A DNA stretch of 64,000 bases from positions 1 to 64,000 of the forward strand of contig NZ_BMIV01000003.1 in the NCBI RefSeq assembly GCF_014642735.1, read 5' to 3'. The translations under genes and the position numbers were made by a program. The notes under the pieces are model-generated. The model searched no databases, was not told the origin of the DNA, and saw only the letters and a program-made list of their open reading frames with translations. This document shows positions 34,497 through 43,663 of this stretch, in pieces. Source of the stretch: Paracoccus acridae. GTDB lineage: Bacteria; Pseudomonadota; Alphaproteobacteria; Rhodobacterales; Rhodobacteraceae. The stretch's first letter is position 1; every line of letters starts with the position of its first letter.

Positions 34497-35849
34497 TTAC
34501 CGCGATCCTGCCCCCGTGGCGATCTGCAGCGTCGCCCATTCCTTTGCCGCGGCATTGCGGGCCTGTGCGGCAGCCAAGCGGGCGCTTGCGCGGGACCGGT
34601 CAGCCTCCAGCAGATCGACCAGTGCCAGGGCGCCTTCCTCGAAATTCTGGCGGGCCAGCGCATAGGCGCGGTCGTATGACGCCGCAGCCCCGTCCAGGGT
34701 CGCGGCCCGCTGGCGGAAGCGGCGCAGGTTCGACTGGGCGGTCTGCACATCCTCGACCGCCGCCGCGATGGCGGATTTCCAGGCAATCTCGGCCTGGCGG
34801 GCCTCGGACAGGCGGCGGGACCGGGTGGCCTGCAACGCGCCCTGGTTCAGGACCGGCAGCGACAGGCCGGGACCGAAACCCCAGGCGGTGGCCCCGCCCT
34901 GGTCCGTGACCCGCCCGGTCAGCGAAATCGCAGGCAGCAGGTCGGCCGTGGCCACCCCCACCGCCGCAAGCGCGGCCGCGTAATCGGCCTGGGCCACGCG
35001 GATGTCGGGGCGCGAGCGCAGCAGGTCGGCGGGAACCCCGGTGCCAGGCCCCGGCGGCGTGCGCAACTGGGCCGATCCGCCGCGCATCTGCCCCATCAGC
35101 GGAGCGGCCTGCAGGTTCAGCAGCGTGGACAGGCGATAGATCTGGGCGTTGAACTGCGCCTCGTAATTCGGCAGGTCGGCGCGGGCCGTTTGCAGCAGCG
35201 CCTCGGTCTGGGCCACGTCATATTCGGTGGCGATGCCCAAGGACTGGCTGTTGCGCGTCACGTCCAGCGTGCCTTCGCGCGTGCGGATCGTCTCGCGCGT
35301 CAGGGCCAGAGCCTGCTGGAAGAAACGCGCGTCGGCATAGGCCGCGATCACCTCGGCCAGCCAGGCCAGGCGGACGGTCTGCGCCTGGGCCTGGGCCGAT
35401 TGCAGGCCCGCCGCCGCGCCTTCGCGGGCGCGGCGGGCGCCGCCGAACAGGTCGAAGACGAAGCTGGCCGACAGGGCGGCGGTGTTGGCGGTGCCGGCGG
35501 CGATGCCGTCGCCGCCCGTGCGTTCCCGCCCGGCCGTGGTCGTGCCGCCGATCTGGGACGCCCAGGGCTGGGCCGCCTGCACATCGGCCTGGGCCGCGCG
35601 GATGCGTTCGTTGGCGGCCATGATGTCGAAGCTTTGGCCCATGCCCTGCCCGATCAGGCGGTTCAGGGTGGCGTCGTTGTAGCCCGACCAGAAGGCCGCC
35701 TGCGGGGGCGTGGCCGCCCCCTCGCCCTCGTCGATACCGGCGGGGACGGCGGGTGTGGGCAGGGCGTTCGGATCCGGGCCGACCGCCGCGCAGGCCCCAA
35801 GCGCCAGGACGGAACCAAGCATCGCGCGGCGGTGCATTCCAATCGTCAT
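34497..35849 (-). CDS. RND efflux outer-membrane factor (OprM/NodT family lipoprotein)
   Basis: A 450-residue TolC-like outer-membrane channel. It has a lipoprotein signal with lipobox LGAC (Cys20) and two OEP repeats of coiled-coil helices: residues about 60-230 (FWSGYNDATLNRLIGQ... and the QALALTRETIRTREGTLD hairpin) and 260-440 (SRPDIRVAQADYAAALAAVGVATADLLPAISLTG, quoted by its ends). It is the last gene of the operon; its ATG overlaps the pump gene stop by ATGA. A REP-like hairpin doublet begins 5 bases past its stop. Confidence 0.93.
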   Translation of the reverse strand: MTIGMHRRAMLGSVLALGACAAVGPDPNALPTPAVPAGIDEGEGAATPPQAAFWSGYNDATLNRLIGQGMGQSFDIMAANERIRAAQADVQAAQPWASQIGGTTTAGRERTGGDGIAAGTANTAALSASFVFDLFGGARRAREGAAAGLQSAQAQAQTVRLAWLAEVIAAYADARFFQQALALTRETIRTREGTLDVTRNSQSLGIATEYDVAQTEALLQTARADLPNYEAQFNAQIYRLSTLLNLQAAPLMGQMRGGSAQLRTPPGPGTGVPADLLRSRPDIRVAQADYAAALAAVGVATADLLPAISLTGRVTDQGGATAWGFGPGLSLPVLNQGALQATRSRRLSEARQAEIAWKSAIAAAVEDVQTAQSNLRRFRQRAATLDGAAASYDRAYALARQNFEEGALALVDLLEADRSRASARLAAAQARNAAAKEWATLQIATGAGSR

Positions 35850-38800
35850 GCGAGTTTTCTCTTTCTTCTTGTCACAAGCTCGACCGCCTTCAGCACGGCC
35901 ACATAGAAGGCCGGCACCAGGAAGATCCCGATCACGGCAGACGACGCCATGCCGCCCAGAACCCCGATCCCGATCGAGTTCTGCGCCCCCGCCCCCGCGC
36001 CGCTGGCAATCGCCAGGGGCAGCACGCCCAGCATGAAGGCGAAGGTGGTCATCAGGATCGGGCGCAGGCGCATCTTGGATGCCTCGGTCGCGGCTTCCAG
36101 AAGCGGACGTCCCTGGGCCACCAGCGATTGCGCGAATTCCACGATCAGGATGGCGTTCCGGGCCGCCAGGCCGATGGTCGTCAGCAGGCCCACCTTGAAG
36201 TAGACGTCGTTCGTCTGGTCGAAGAACAGCGCGGCGGCCAGCGCGCCCAGGATCCCCACCGGCACGGTCATCATGACCGCCAGGGGCACGGTCCAGCTTT
36301 CGTAAAGCGCGGCAAGCGCCAGGAACACGACCAAGGCCGACAGCGCGAACAGAAGCGGCGCCTGGTTGCCCGACAGCCGTTCCTGATAGGACAGGCCCGT
36401 CCAGGCCGTGCCGTATCCGCCGGGCATGTCGGCCACCATCTCCTCCATCGCGTCCATCGCCGCGCCGGACGACAGGCCCTGGGCCGCGGCACCAGACAGT
36501 TCCAGCGCGCGGGTGCCGCCGTAGCGGGCAAGGGCCTGCGGTTCCTGGTCCCAGACGCGGGTCGTGAAGGCGCCGAAGCTGACCATGTCGCCGTCGCGGT
36601 TGCGCGCGAACCAGCGGTCGATGTCTTCCGGCTGGGACCGGGCCTCGGCCTCGCCCTGGACGACCACGGGGCGCAGTTCCGTCCCAAGGGCGAAGTCGTT
36701 CACGTCGCGCCCCGAGAAGATCACCGACAGCATCGCGTTCACCTCGGATATCGACAGCCCGAAGGCCGCGGCCTTCTGCTGGTCGATGTCCAGGCGCAGG
36801 GACGTCTCGAAGGGGGCGTCGTTGCCGCGCAGGTTGGTGACGCGGCCGTCTTCCTGGGCGGTCGCGACAAGCTGGTCGGCGGCGGCCGTCAGCGCCTCTT
36901 GTCCCCGGCCCGACTGGTCCACGAGATACATCGAGAAGCCCGAGGACGCGCCCATGCCGGGGATCGCCGGCGGTTGCAGGAAATAGGCCTGGCCCGCGCG
37001 GTTGTTCATGAAGAAATAGCCATTGGCACGCGTGACCAGGGACGCCACGTCAAGGCCGGGCCGTTCCTCGTAGTCGCGCAGCTTGGCGAACAGCAGGGCC
37101 TGGTTCTGGCCCGCCCCCCCGAAGCTGAAGCCCAGGACCGAGAAGGTCGATTCCACCGTCTCGGCTTCCTGCACGCTCAGGTATTCCTCGACCCGTTCGA
37201 CAAGCGCCTGGGTCTGGGCGGTGGTGGAACCCTCGGGCGTCTCGATCATCACCATCATCACGCCCTGATCCTCGTCCGGCAGGAAGGATCCGGGCAGCTT
37301 GCCGTAAAGCGCGGCGGCGCCGAAGCCGATCGCCACCAGCACGATCAGCATGCGGAACGGACGGCGCACCAGCCGGGCCACGGCATTGCCATAGCCGTTG
37401 GTGGCGCGGTCCAGGTTGCGGTTGAACCAGCGGGCGGGCGCGATCCCCTCGCCATGCTTGCGGGGCTTCAGAAGGCTTGCGCACATGGCGGGCGTCAGGA
37501 TCACGGCAACGCCCAGGGACAGCACCATGGCCGTGATGATCGTCAGCGAGAACTGACGATAGATCACCCCCGTGGCGCCGCCCATGAAGGCCATGGGCAG
37601 GAACACCGCCGACAGCACCATGACGATGCCGACCAGGGCCGAGGTGATTTCCCCCATGCTCTTCTCGGTGGCCTCGACGGGGCCGAGGCCCTCTTCCTCC
37701 ATCACGCGCTCGACGTTTTCGACGACGACGATGGCGTCATCGACCAGAAGGCCGATGGCCAGGACCAGGGCGAACATGGTCAGGGTGTTGATGGAAAAGC
37801 CCGCGGCCGCCAGCACCCCGAAGGTGCCCAGCAGCACGACCGGGATGGCGATCACCGGAATGATGGTCGCCCGCCAGCTTTGCAGGAAGGCCAGGATCAC
37901 CAGGAAGACCAGCACCACGGCCTCGGCCAGGGTCTTGTAGACCTGGTGGATGGATTTTTCGACGAAGGGCGCGGTGTCATAGGGAAAGACCACCTCGACC
38001 CCCTGGGGCAGCGATGGCGCGATGCCCGCGATGACCTCGCGCACGGCATGGGCGGTGTCCACGGCATTGGCGCCGGTCGCCAGGTTCACGCCGAAGCCCG
38101 CCGCCGGGTTGCCGTTATAGCGGGCCGATGCGCCATAGCTTTCCTGGCCGATCTCGATCCGGGCCACGTCGCCCAGAAAGACCGTCGATCCGTCCGGGTC
38201 CACGCGCAGCAGGATCCGCTCGAATTCCTCGACGGATGAGAACTGCGACTGCGCCGACAGGGTCAGGGTCAGGCGCTGGCCCTCGGCGCTGGGTTCGGCG
38301 CCCAGGTCGCCCACGGTGACGTTGGTGTTCTGTTCGGACACGGCGGCCGTCACGTCGGCGGGCGTGACCTGGTATTGCGCCATCTTCATCGGATCCAGCC
38401 AGACGCGCATGGCATAGCCCGACCCGAAAGTGTCGATGGACCCCACGCCCGGCGTCCGCTTGACCGGATCCTCGATCATCTGGGACACCAGATCGCCCAG
38501 TTCCACGGTGGAATGGCTGCCATCCGTGCTGGTCAGCGCGCCCACCAGCAGGATCGACGAGGTCGAGCGCGACACGTTCACGCCCTGCTGCTGCACGATG
38601 TTGGGAAGCTGGCTGGTGACAAGCTGCAGCTTGTTCTGCACCTGGACCTGCGCGATGTCGGCATCGACCGTGTCGTCGAAGGTGAGCGAGATCGACGCCG
38701 ACCCCGGCGTCGAGTTCGAGGTCATGTAGATCAGCCCGTCGATCCCCGTCATCGCGTCCTCGATCACCGTGGTGACCGAGTTTTCGACGATCTCGGCGGA

Positions 38801-38956
38801 TGCGCCGGTATAGGTCGCGCTGATGCGGACGGTGGTGGGGGCGATCTGGGGATATTGCTCGATCGCAAGGGTTTGCAGGCCAAGGCCGCCGACCAGCATG
38901 GTCACGAAGGCCAGGACCCAGGCGAAGACGGGGCGGTGGATGAAGAAACGGGCCAT
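35846..38956 (-). CDS. RND multidrug efflux inner-membrane pump (AcrB/MexB-like, HAE1)
   Basis: A 1036-residue proton-driven drug transporter with 12 membrane helices and two large periplasmic loops. It starts MARFFIHRPVFAWVLAF. The proton-relay aspartates are in GLLVDDAIVVVEN (the Asp407/408 pair of AcrB). In the second relay helix GLAARNAILIVEFA, arginine occupies the place of Lys940 of AcrB (GLSAKNAILIVEFA). The length matches AcrB (1049). It is 6 bases downstream of the adaptor gene and overlaps the outer-membrane factor gene. Substrates are likely drugs, dyes or detergents. Confidence 0.95.
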   Translation of the reverse strand: MARFFIHRPVFAWVLAFVTMLVGGLGLQTLAIEQYPQIAPTTVRISATYTGASAEIVENSVTTVIEDAMTGIDGLIYMTSNSTPGSASISLTFDDTVDADIAQVQVQNKLQLVTSQLPNIVQQQGVNVSRSTSSILLVGALTSTDGSHSTVELGDLVSQMIEDPVKRTPGVGSIDTFGSGYAMRVWLDPMKMAQYQVTPADVTAAVSEQNTNVTVGDLGAEPSAEGQRLTLTLSAQSQFSSVEEFERILLRVDPDGSTVFLGDVARIEIGQESYGASARYNGNPAAGFGVNLATGANAVDTAHAVREVIAGIAPSLPQGVEVVFPYDTAPFVEKSIHQVYKTLAEAVVLVFLVILAFLQSWRATIIPVIAIPVVLLGTFGVLAAAGFSINTLTMFALVLAIGLLVDDAIVVVENVERVMEEEGLGPVEATEKSMGEITSALVGIVMVLSAVFLPMAFMGGATGVIYRQFSLTIITAMVLSLGVAVILTPAMCASLLKPRKHGEGIAPARWFNRNLDRATNGYGNAVARLVRRPFRMLIVLVAIGFGAAALYGKLPGSFLPDEDQGVMMVMIETPEGSTTAQTQALVERVEEYLSVQEAETVESTFSVLGFSFGGAGQNQALLFAKLRDYEERPGLDVASLVTRANGYFFMNNRAGQAYFLQPPAIPGMGASSGFSMYLVDQSGRGQEALTAAADQLVATAQEDGRVTNLRGNDAPFETSLRLDIDQQKAAAFGLSISEVNAMLSVIFSGRDVNDFALGTELRPVVVQGEAEARSQPEDIDRWFARNRDGDMVSFGAFTTRVWDQEPQALARYGGTRALELSGAAAQGLSSGAAMDAMEEMVADMPGGYGTAWTGLSYQERLSGNQAPLLFALSALVVFLALAALYESWTVPLAVMMTVPVGILGALAAALFFDQTNDVYFKVGLLTTIGLAARNAILIVEFAQSLVAQGRPLLEAATEASKMRLRPILMTTFAFMLGVLPLAIASGAGAGAQNSIGIGVLGGMASSAVIGIFLVPAFYVAVLKAVELVTRRKRKLA

Positions 38957-38962
38957 GCGCGG

Positions 38963-40144
38963 TTACTCGGCAGCAGGGGCGGTTTCAGCCGCAGCCTCGG
39001 GGGCAGGCTGTTCGCGCACTACGCCGTTTTCGTCCAGCGTGACGGGAACGGTGGTCACGGTTGCGCCTTCGGAAAGCGCCGCGAAATTGTCCACGATCAG
39101 CGTATCGCCGGGTTCAAGGCCATCGGTCACGATCCAGTGGTTCTGCCAGGTGCCGTCGTCGGTCAGTTCCACCTGCGTGGCCTTGCCGTCGCGCACGACC
39201 CATGCCGTCAACTGGCCGATCTTGCTGCGGGTGGCGGCATTCTGGGTGACCAGGAAGGCCTCGGTCGTGCCCAGGTCGATCTGACCGCGCAGGAACATGC
39301 CGGGCAGGATCAGACGCCGCGGGTTGTCGAAGCGAAAGCGCGTGTCCACCGCCCCGGTCGAGGTCGAGACGGTGAAGCCCGGCGCGACCAGTTCGCCCGT
39401 CGCGGCATAGGTTTCGCCGGTTTCCAGCGTCAGCGTGGCCTGCAATGTCTCGTTCAGTTGCAACCGCCCGTCGCCGATGTCGTCGCGCAGGGCCAGCATC
39501 CGGGCCGAGGGTTCGTACATGTCCACGTCGATGGGATCCAGTTGCGTGACCGTCGCCAGCGGATCGGCCTGCCCCGCCGTCACCAGATCGCCCACCGACA
39601 CCGCCGCGACGCTGGCCATGCCCGCGATCGGGCTGGTCACGGTGGTCCAGTCCAGTTCGGATTGCGCCAGGGTCAGCGCGGCCTCGGCCGATTGCAGCGC
39701 GGCCTCGGCCTGTTCCAGGGCCGCGCGGGATTCGTCCACCTGGGCCTGGGTCGTGCCCGATCCCAGCAGCCGTTCCGTCCGGCTGAACGAGGTGCGCGCC
39801 TGCGTCAGCGCCGCCTGGGCCGAGGTCACCTGCGCCTGGGCGCTTTTGAGGTTCGCCTCGTAGGTGGTGGGGTCGATGCGGAACATCGGCGCGCCGATCT
39901 CGAGCGCGGTGCCGGGTTCGTAAAGGATTTCCGTCACCAGGCCGGTGACGCGGGGGCGGATCGCGGCCTCGGATTCCGCCACGGCCCGGCCGGGCAGGGT
40001 CAGGATGCGCGGAACCGATTGGGGCTGCAGCGTGACCACGCCCACCGTCGGCGGGGGCATCTGTTCCTGCTGCGCCAAGGCGGGCAGGGACAGGAACCAG
40101 AGACCAAGAAATGCGGCGGCAACCACCGGGCGAAGACGAGACAT
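38963..40144 (-). CDS. RND efflux periplasmic adaptor (AcrA/MFP family)
   Basis: A 393-residue periplasmic membrane-fusion protein with a signal peptide (residues 1-24, ending LPALA). It has a barrel-sandwich half-motif (VTLQPQSVPRILTLPGRAVAESEAAI), a long alpha-hairpin rich in Ala/Gln (residues about 95-175, SAQAQVTSAQAALTQAR), a second lipoyl half (TTVTSPIAGMASVAAVSVGDLVTAG), a beta-barrel (LFLRGQIDLG region) and a Glu/Ala-rich tail. I take ATG 40144; an upstream in-frame ATG would place the operator inside the gene. First gene of the efflux operon, facing a TetR gene. Confidence 0.93.
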   Translation of the reverse strand: MSRLRPVVAAAFLGLWFLSLPALAQQEQMPPPTVGVVTLQPQSVPRILTLPGRAVAESEAAIRPRVTGLVTEILYEPGTALEIGAPMFRIDPTTYEANLKSAQAQVTSAQAALTQARTSFSRTERLLGSGTTQAQVDESRAALEQAEAALQSAEAALTLAQSELDWTTVTSPIAGMASVAAVSVGDLVTAGQADPLATVTQLDPIDVDMYEPSARMLALRDDIGDGRLQLNETLQATLTLETGETYAATGELVAPGFTVSTSTGAVDTRFRFDNPRRLILPGMFLRGQIDLGTTEAFLVTQNAATRSKIGQLTAWVVRDGKATQVELTDDGTWQNHWIVTDGLEPGDTLIVDNFAALSEGATVTTVPVTLDENGVVREQPAPEAAAETAPAAE

Positions 40145-40197
40145 CGGATGATTCCTATTGAGATGGCCGGCAGAACGGCGATGCTTGAGGGGGCTTG

Positions 40198-40222
40198 TTG
40201 CACAATAATGCATACTGTGCAA
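40198..40222. promoter_or_regulatory. TetR operator overlapping the divergent efflux/tetR promoters
   Basis: A 25-base palindrome with perfect 7-base arms TTGCACA (40198-40204) and TGTGCAA (40216-40222). TTGCAC (40198-40203) plus AATATT (40221-40226) with a 17-base spacer forms a reasonable sigma-70 promoter for the tetR gene; the opposite arm gives a TTGCAC -35 for the efflux operon. Repressor binding would therefore shut off both directions. Confidence 0.8.
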
Positions 40223-40254
40223 TATTTGCCTGAACTGAATTCCGAGGGTGCGTC

Positions 40255-40848
40255 ATGACGCCAAGATCAACGCTGCGTGACCGCAGGCGGCTCCAGACAT
40301 CGCGCGACATTCAGCGCGCCGCGCTGACGCTGGCGCTGCGTCTGGGATATGATTCGGTGACGACAGAGCAGATCGCGGCCGAGGCGGGGATCAGCCCGCG
40401 GACCTTCTTCAACTATTACCTGAACAAGGACGCGGCGATCATCGGCACGGCGCCCAGCTTCGACGACGACACCGTGGCCTGGTTCCGGGCATCCTCGGGC
40501 CTGTTGCTGGGCGATCTGCTGAAGGCGCTGCGGCATCTGTTGTGCCATGCCGACCTGGACCGGGGCATGTCGCAGCTGATCAACCGGCTTTTGGACCAGT
40601 CGCCGGAACTGCTGCCGATCTTCTATGGGTCGCTGAAGCGGCTGGGCGACCAGATCGCCGACCTGGCCGTCACCCGCCTGGGAGAGGACGCGCGCCCGGA
40701 CGCCGAACTGCTGGCGCAGGCGATCTCTCATGCGCTGGCGGACACGTTCCGCATCTGGGCCAATGACGACGCGATGTCCGAAAGCAGCATCGTCGATGTC
40801 ATCGCGGCCAAGCTGAAGACCCTGCGCGGCTTTCTGGAACAGGCCTAG
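40255..40848 (+). CDS. TetR/AcrR family repressor of the efflux operon
   Basis: A 197-residue TetR-type regulator: a basic N-terminal arm, helix-turn-helix at about 24-58 (ALRLGYDSVTTEQIAAEAGISPRTFFNYY, quoted by position 28-55), ending in FFNYYLNKDAAI, and an all-helical ligand-binding domain. Divergent from the adaptor gene with a strong palindrome over the shared promoter, so local repression relieved by pump substrates is the expected mode. Its stop shares the four bases CTAG with the convergent oxidoreductase gene. Confidence 0.92.
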   Translation: MTPRSTLRDRRRLQTSRDIQRAALTLALRLGYDSVTTEQIAAEAGISPRTFFNYYLNKDAAIIGTAPSFDDDTVAWFRASSGLLLGDLLKALRHLLCHADLDRGMSQLINRLLDQSPELLPIFYGSLKRLGDQIADLAVTRLGEDARPDAELLAQAISHALADTFRIWANDDAMSESSIVDVIAAKLKTLRGFLEQA

Positions 40849-42242
40849 GGCACCGGCTGCGCGACCATCCGGCGGGCCAGGTCCGCAGCCTGGTTGCGGA
40901 TGTCGGGGATCGCGGTGATTTCCCAGAAGGCCGCGCGCGATACCGGCCCGATGGCGAAGATCCGGTCCGACGGCCTGCCCTGGGCGTCGATGACCGCCGC
41001 GTCGGGGCCGATGTCCAGGCCCAGCCGCAACGGGTCGACGCGCGCCTTGCCGGCACCCAGAAGGCTGGCCACGACCGGCGTGGCATTCTGTTCCGGATCG
41101 CGCCGGATGCCCCGGCAGTCGATGACATGGGCGCATTTGACGCGCTGCTGCGTCCGCCCGCCCCGGCAACGGATGACCGCCCGCAAGGCCCCCTCGCCGT
41201 CCCGTTCCACCCCCAGGAAGCTGGCCGCCAGCAACCGCATCCGCCCGGTCCTGATGGCGGCCCGGATCGGGGCGGCGCTTTCGGGGGGCAGGCGATGGCG
41301 ATGGATTTCCCACCAGGACGCCGCATGGCGCAGGAAGCGGGCGCGTTCGGCTTGGGGCAAGGCCTGCCAGATCGGGGTGATATGCGGACGCAGCCCGTCC
41401 AGGGCATCGCGCCAGGTGCCGCCCCCGGCCTCGGCCTGCCGGACAAGGCCGCGCAGCCAGGCCATCAGCCGGCTGACCGGCGCGCCCAGCGGCACATCGC
41501 CGATGTCGATGGACAGGAGCCGGGTGGCGGCATGGACGCGCGGCAACTGGGCGCGGCGCGACACCACCAGGATCTCGCCCCGATGGCCGCAGCGCAGAAG
41601 GCTGAGAACCTGGTCCACCATGGACAACCCCGAGCCCACGATCACCACCCGGTCGTCGCGGTCGGGCATCGGCCCCTGTTCCCATGATCCCTGCATCAGC
41701 CCCTCGGGATCGGGTTCGGGCAGCGCATGGCCGGTGGCAAGGACCGCCCGGTCGGCCCGCACCGCCCGCCCGTCGGCCAGATGCGCGACGACGCCGCAGC
41801 CGTCTTCGGCCAGGGCCACGCAGACCGCCCGCAGGCAGCGCAGCCGGCGCGGGCCGTCGCCATGGGACCAGGGCAGGGTCAGGCTGGCCATATAGGCGCC
41901 ATAGGTGGAGCGGCTGACGAAGCCGTCGCCCTGGTCCGGCCCTGTGGCGATCCCCTGGGTGGCCAGCCAGTCGCGGAAATGGTCCGGCTGGTCGGGAAAG
42001 GCGCTCATGCTGCTGGCGCGGGTGTTCAGGAGATGGTCGGGATCGCTGGTGGAATAGGCGACCCCGCAGCCCAGCATGTTCCGGCCCTCGATGATCGTGA
42101 CACGGGCCTGGCCCTGCGGGTCGCGCAGCAGATGGGCCGCCATCAGGACGCCGCTGGCGCCGCCGCCGATGATGACGACATGGGGACCGGCGCCATCCGC
42201 CATCGGTGCCAGGGGGGCGGTCGGAATGGGATCCAGGATCAT
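40845..42242 (-). CDS. FAD/NAD(P)-binding oxidoreductase (PF13454 type)
   Basis: A 465-residue flavoprotein with an N-terminal Rossmann dinucleotide-binding motif, VVIIGGGASGVLMAAHLL (about residues 22-39), the GCGVAYSTSDPDHLLNTRASSMS block characteristic of the YdhS-like FAD-NAD(P)-binding family, a second nucleotide-binding GSGLSMVDQVLSL near residue 203, and DCRGIRRDPEQN near residue 379. The reaction is unknown. It is the last gene of a three-gene operon with an RBBP9-like hydrolase and a tiny membrane protein. Met14 is a possible alternative start. Confidence 0.85.
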   Translation of the reverse strand: MILDPIPTAPLAPMADGAGPHVVIIGGGASGVLMAAHLLRDPQGQARVTIIEGRNMLGCGVAYSTSDPDHLLNTRASSMSAFPDQPDHFRDWLATQGIATGPDQGDGFVSRSTYGAYMASLTLPWSHGDGPRRLRCLRAVCVALAEDGCGVVAHLADGRAVRADRAVLATGHALPEPDPEGLMQGSWEQGPMPDRDDRVVIVGSGLSMVDQVLSLLRCGHRGEILVVSRRAQLPRVHAATRLLSIDIGDVPLGAPVSRLMAWLRGLVRQAEAGGGTWRDALDGLRPHITPIWQALPQAERARFLRHAASWWEIHRHRLPPESAAPIRAAIRTGRMRLLAASFLGVERDGEGALRAVIRCRGGRTQQRVKCAHVIDCRGIRRDPEQNATPVVASLLGAGKARVDPLRLGLDIGPDAAVIDAQGRPSDRIFAIGPVSRAAFWEITAIPDIRNQAADLARRMVAQPVP

Positions 42243-42258
42243 GGCGGCACCCTTCAGG

Positions 42259-42498
42259 TCAGATCAGCACGGCGGCCAGCAGCGCCAGGGCCGACAGGTT
42301 CGCCACGATCAGGATGGCCCGGATGGTGCCGCTGTCGTCACCCTGTGGAGGGCGCCCCGTGCGGCGCAGATGCAGTTCGGTCTGGATGTCGAACATCGCG
42401 GGAACTCCGAAATCGACGATGGGAACAGGCTCAGCGGGCAGGGGTTCGGCGGGAACAGGTCCGGCACCGCGATGAAAGCTGCGGCCGGGCATCGTCAC
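42259..42498 (-). CDS. Small single-helix membrane protein, unrecognised
   Basis: A 77- or 79-residue protein. The GTG at 42498 overlaps the hydrolase stop as GTGA; an ATG two codons later (42492) is the alternative. The first 60 residues are Pro-rich and charged (PAEPLPAEPVPIVDFG), then one C-terminal transmembrane helix (IRAILIVANLSALALLAAVLI region, quoted by position 58-77) ends the protein. This is a tail-anchored layout. Position in a tight operon, 16 bases before the flavoprotein gene, is the main support for it being real. I do not recognise the family. Confidence 0.6.
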   Translation of the reverse strand: MTMPGRSFHRGAGPVPAEPLPAEPVPIVDFGVPAMFDIQTELHLRRTGRPPQGDDSGTIRAILIVANLSALALLAAVLI

Positions 42499-43100
42499 GC
42501 CCCCGTCAGACGCGGCCTGACAGCGGCTGCCTGGCCAAGCCACCGGCGCAGGACCGAAGGGCGTTCGGTCTGGTCCAGCAGGCGGTCGCGGATCACCTTG
42601 CCGCCGGGCCAGGGACCGAAACCGGAGGCCACGTTGACATGGCCCGCATGGCCCAGGTCAATCAGGTCGGCGCCAAGCGCCTCGGCCAGGTCGCGGCTGC
42701 GGTCGAAGGCCATCCAGGGGTCGTTGCGGCTGGCCACCAGCACCGTCGGCACGTCCAGGGCCATGTCGGGCAAGGGGCCGAAACGACGGATGCGCCGGCA
42801 GCCATCGGTCCCTGCCAGCGGGTCGGCGGGGGCGACCAGCATGGCGCCGCGCACCCGCAGCCCCGACCAGCGGGCCAGCATCTGCGCGATCAGCACCGAA
42901 CCCAGCGAATGCCCGACCAGGATGCTGTTGGGATGGCGCAGGATCATCACCGCCAGGGCAGCCTCCCATGCCTCGCGCACGGGGCGGCGGGGATCGGGCA
43001 GATCGACGATCATTGCATTGGGATCGGTGCGCGCCCACCAGTCCTGCCAGTGTGGATTGGGCGATCCGTCAAGGCCGGGAACGATCATGGTCTTGGACAT
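42495..43100 (-). CDS. RBBP9/YdeN-family serine hydrolase
   Basis: A 201-residue alpha/beta hydrolase. Typical start MIVPGLDGSPNPHWQDWW; nucleophile elbow VGHSLGS (Ser near residue 73), an Asp in ASRNDPWM and a His in LGHAGHVNVASGFGPWP, the pattern of RBBP9 and Bacillus YdeN. ATG 43100 follows GGAAGGA; residues before it (to 43127) are not conserved. First gene of the three-gene minus-strand operon. The substrate is unknown. Confidence 0.88.
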   Translation of the reverse strand: MSKTMIVPGLDGSPNPHWQDWWARTDPNAMIVDLPDPRRPVREAWEAALAVMILRHPNSILVGHSLGSVLIAQMLARWSGLRVRGAMLVAPADPLAGTDGCRRIRRFGPLPDMALDVPTVLVASRNDPWMAFDRSRDLAEALGADLIDLGHAGHVNVASGFGPWPGGKVIRDRLLDQTERPSVLRRWLGQAAAVRPRLTGA

Positions 43101-43189
43101 GGTGCGATTCCTTCCGTCTATCCACAATAACTCTACATAGTTTGTCGTGATTTAGTTCCCAAAGATCGCCCGCCAAAGAGAACAAGGAT

Positions 43190-43663
43190 CTAGCGGTCGC
43201 GGGTGTTGACGGGATAGGCGGTGGTATGGCGCAATCGCTCCATCGCGAAATGCGAGGTCAGGTTCTTGATCGGCACGGCATCGGTCAGGCGGCGATAGAA
43301 ATCGTCATAGGCCGCCATGTCGGACACCGCGACCTGCAGCAGGTAATCCATCTCTCCGGCCATGCGATAGGCTTCCATGACCTCGGGGAACTTCTCGACC
43401 GCGGCCAGAAAGGCGTCGCGCCAGGCGGCACCGTGGTCGGCGGCCTCGATCCCCACGAAGACGGTCAGGCCGAAGCCCAGCTTGGCCGGATCCGCCAAGG
43501 CCACGCGCCGGGTCAGAACGCCCGTCGATTCCAGCTTCTGGATCCGCTTCCAGCAGGGAGTCTGCGACAGTCCCACACGATCTGCGATCTGGGCGATGGG
43601 TTGCGTCGCGTCTTGCATCAGGGCGGCGACGATCTTGCGGTCGATCAGGTCCAGGCTGGTCAT
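43190..43663 (-). CDS. Lrp/AsnC family transcriptional regulator
   Basis: A 157-residue regulator: wHTH (LDLIDRKIVAALMQDATQPIAQIADRVGLSQTPCWKRIQKLE, by position 4-45) and a RAM domain with the segment GFGLTVFVGIEAADHG and MAGEMDYLLQVAVSDM. The TPCWKRIQKLE recognition helix is the classical Lrp/LeuO-like form, unlike the two divergent paralogues at 4.1-5.0 kb. I chose ATG 43663, which gives the family start. Divergent from an Rrf2-type regulator. Target and ligand are unknown; the hydrolase operon 90 bases downstream on the same strand could also be regulated. Confidence 0.9.
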   Translation of the reverse strand: MTSLDLIDRKIVAALMQDATQPIAQIADRVGLSQTPCWKRIQKLESTGVLTRRVALADPAKLGFGLTVFVGIEAADHGAAWRDAFLAAVEKFPEVMEAYRMAGEMDYLLQVAVSDMAAYDDFYRRLTDAVPIKNLTSHFAMERLRHTTAYPVNTRDR

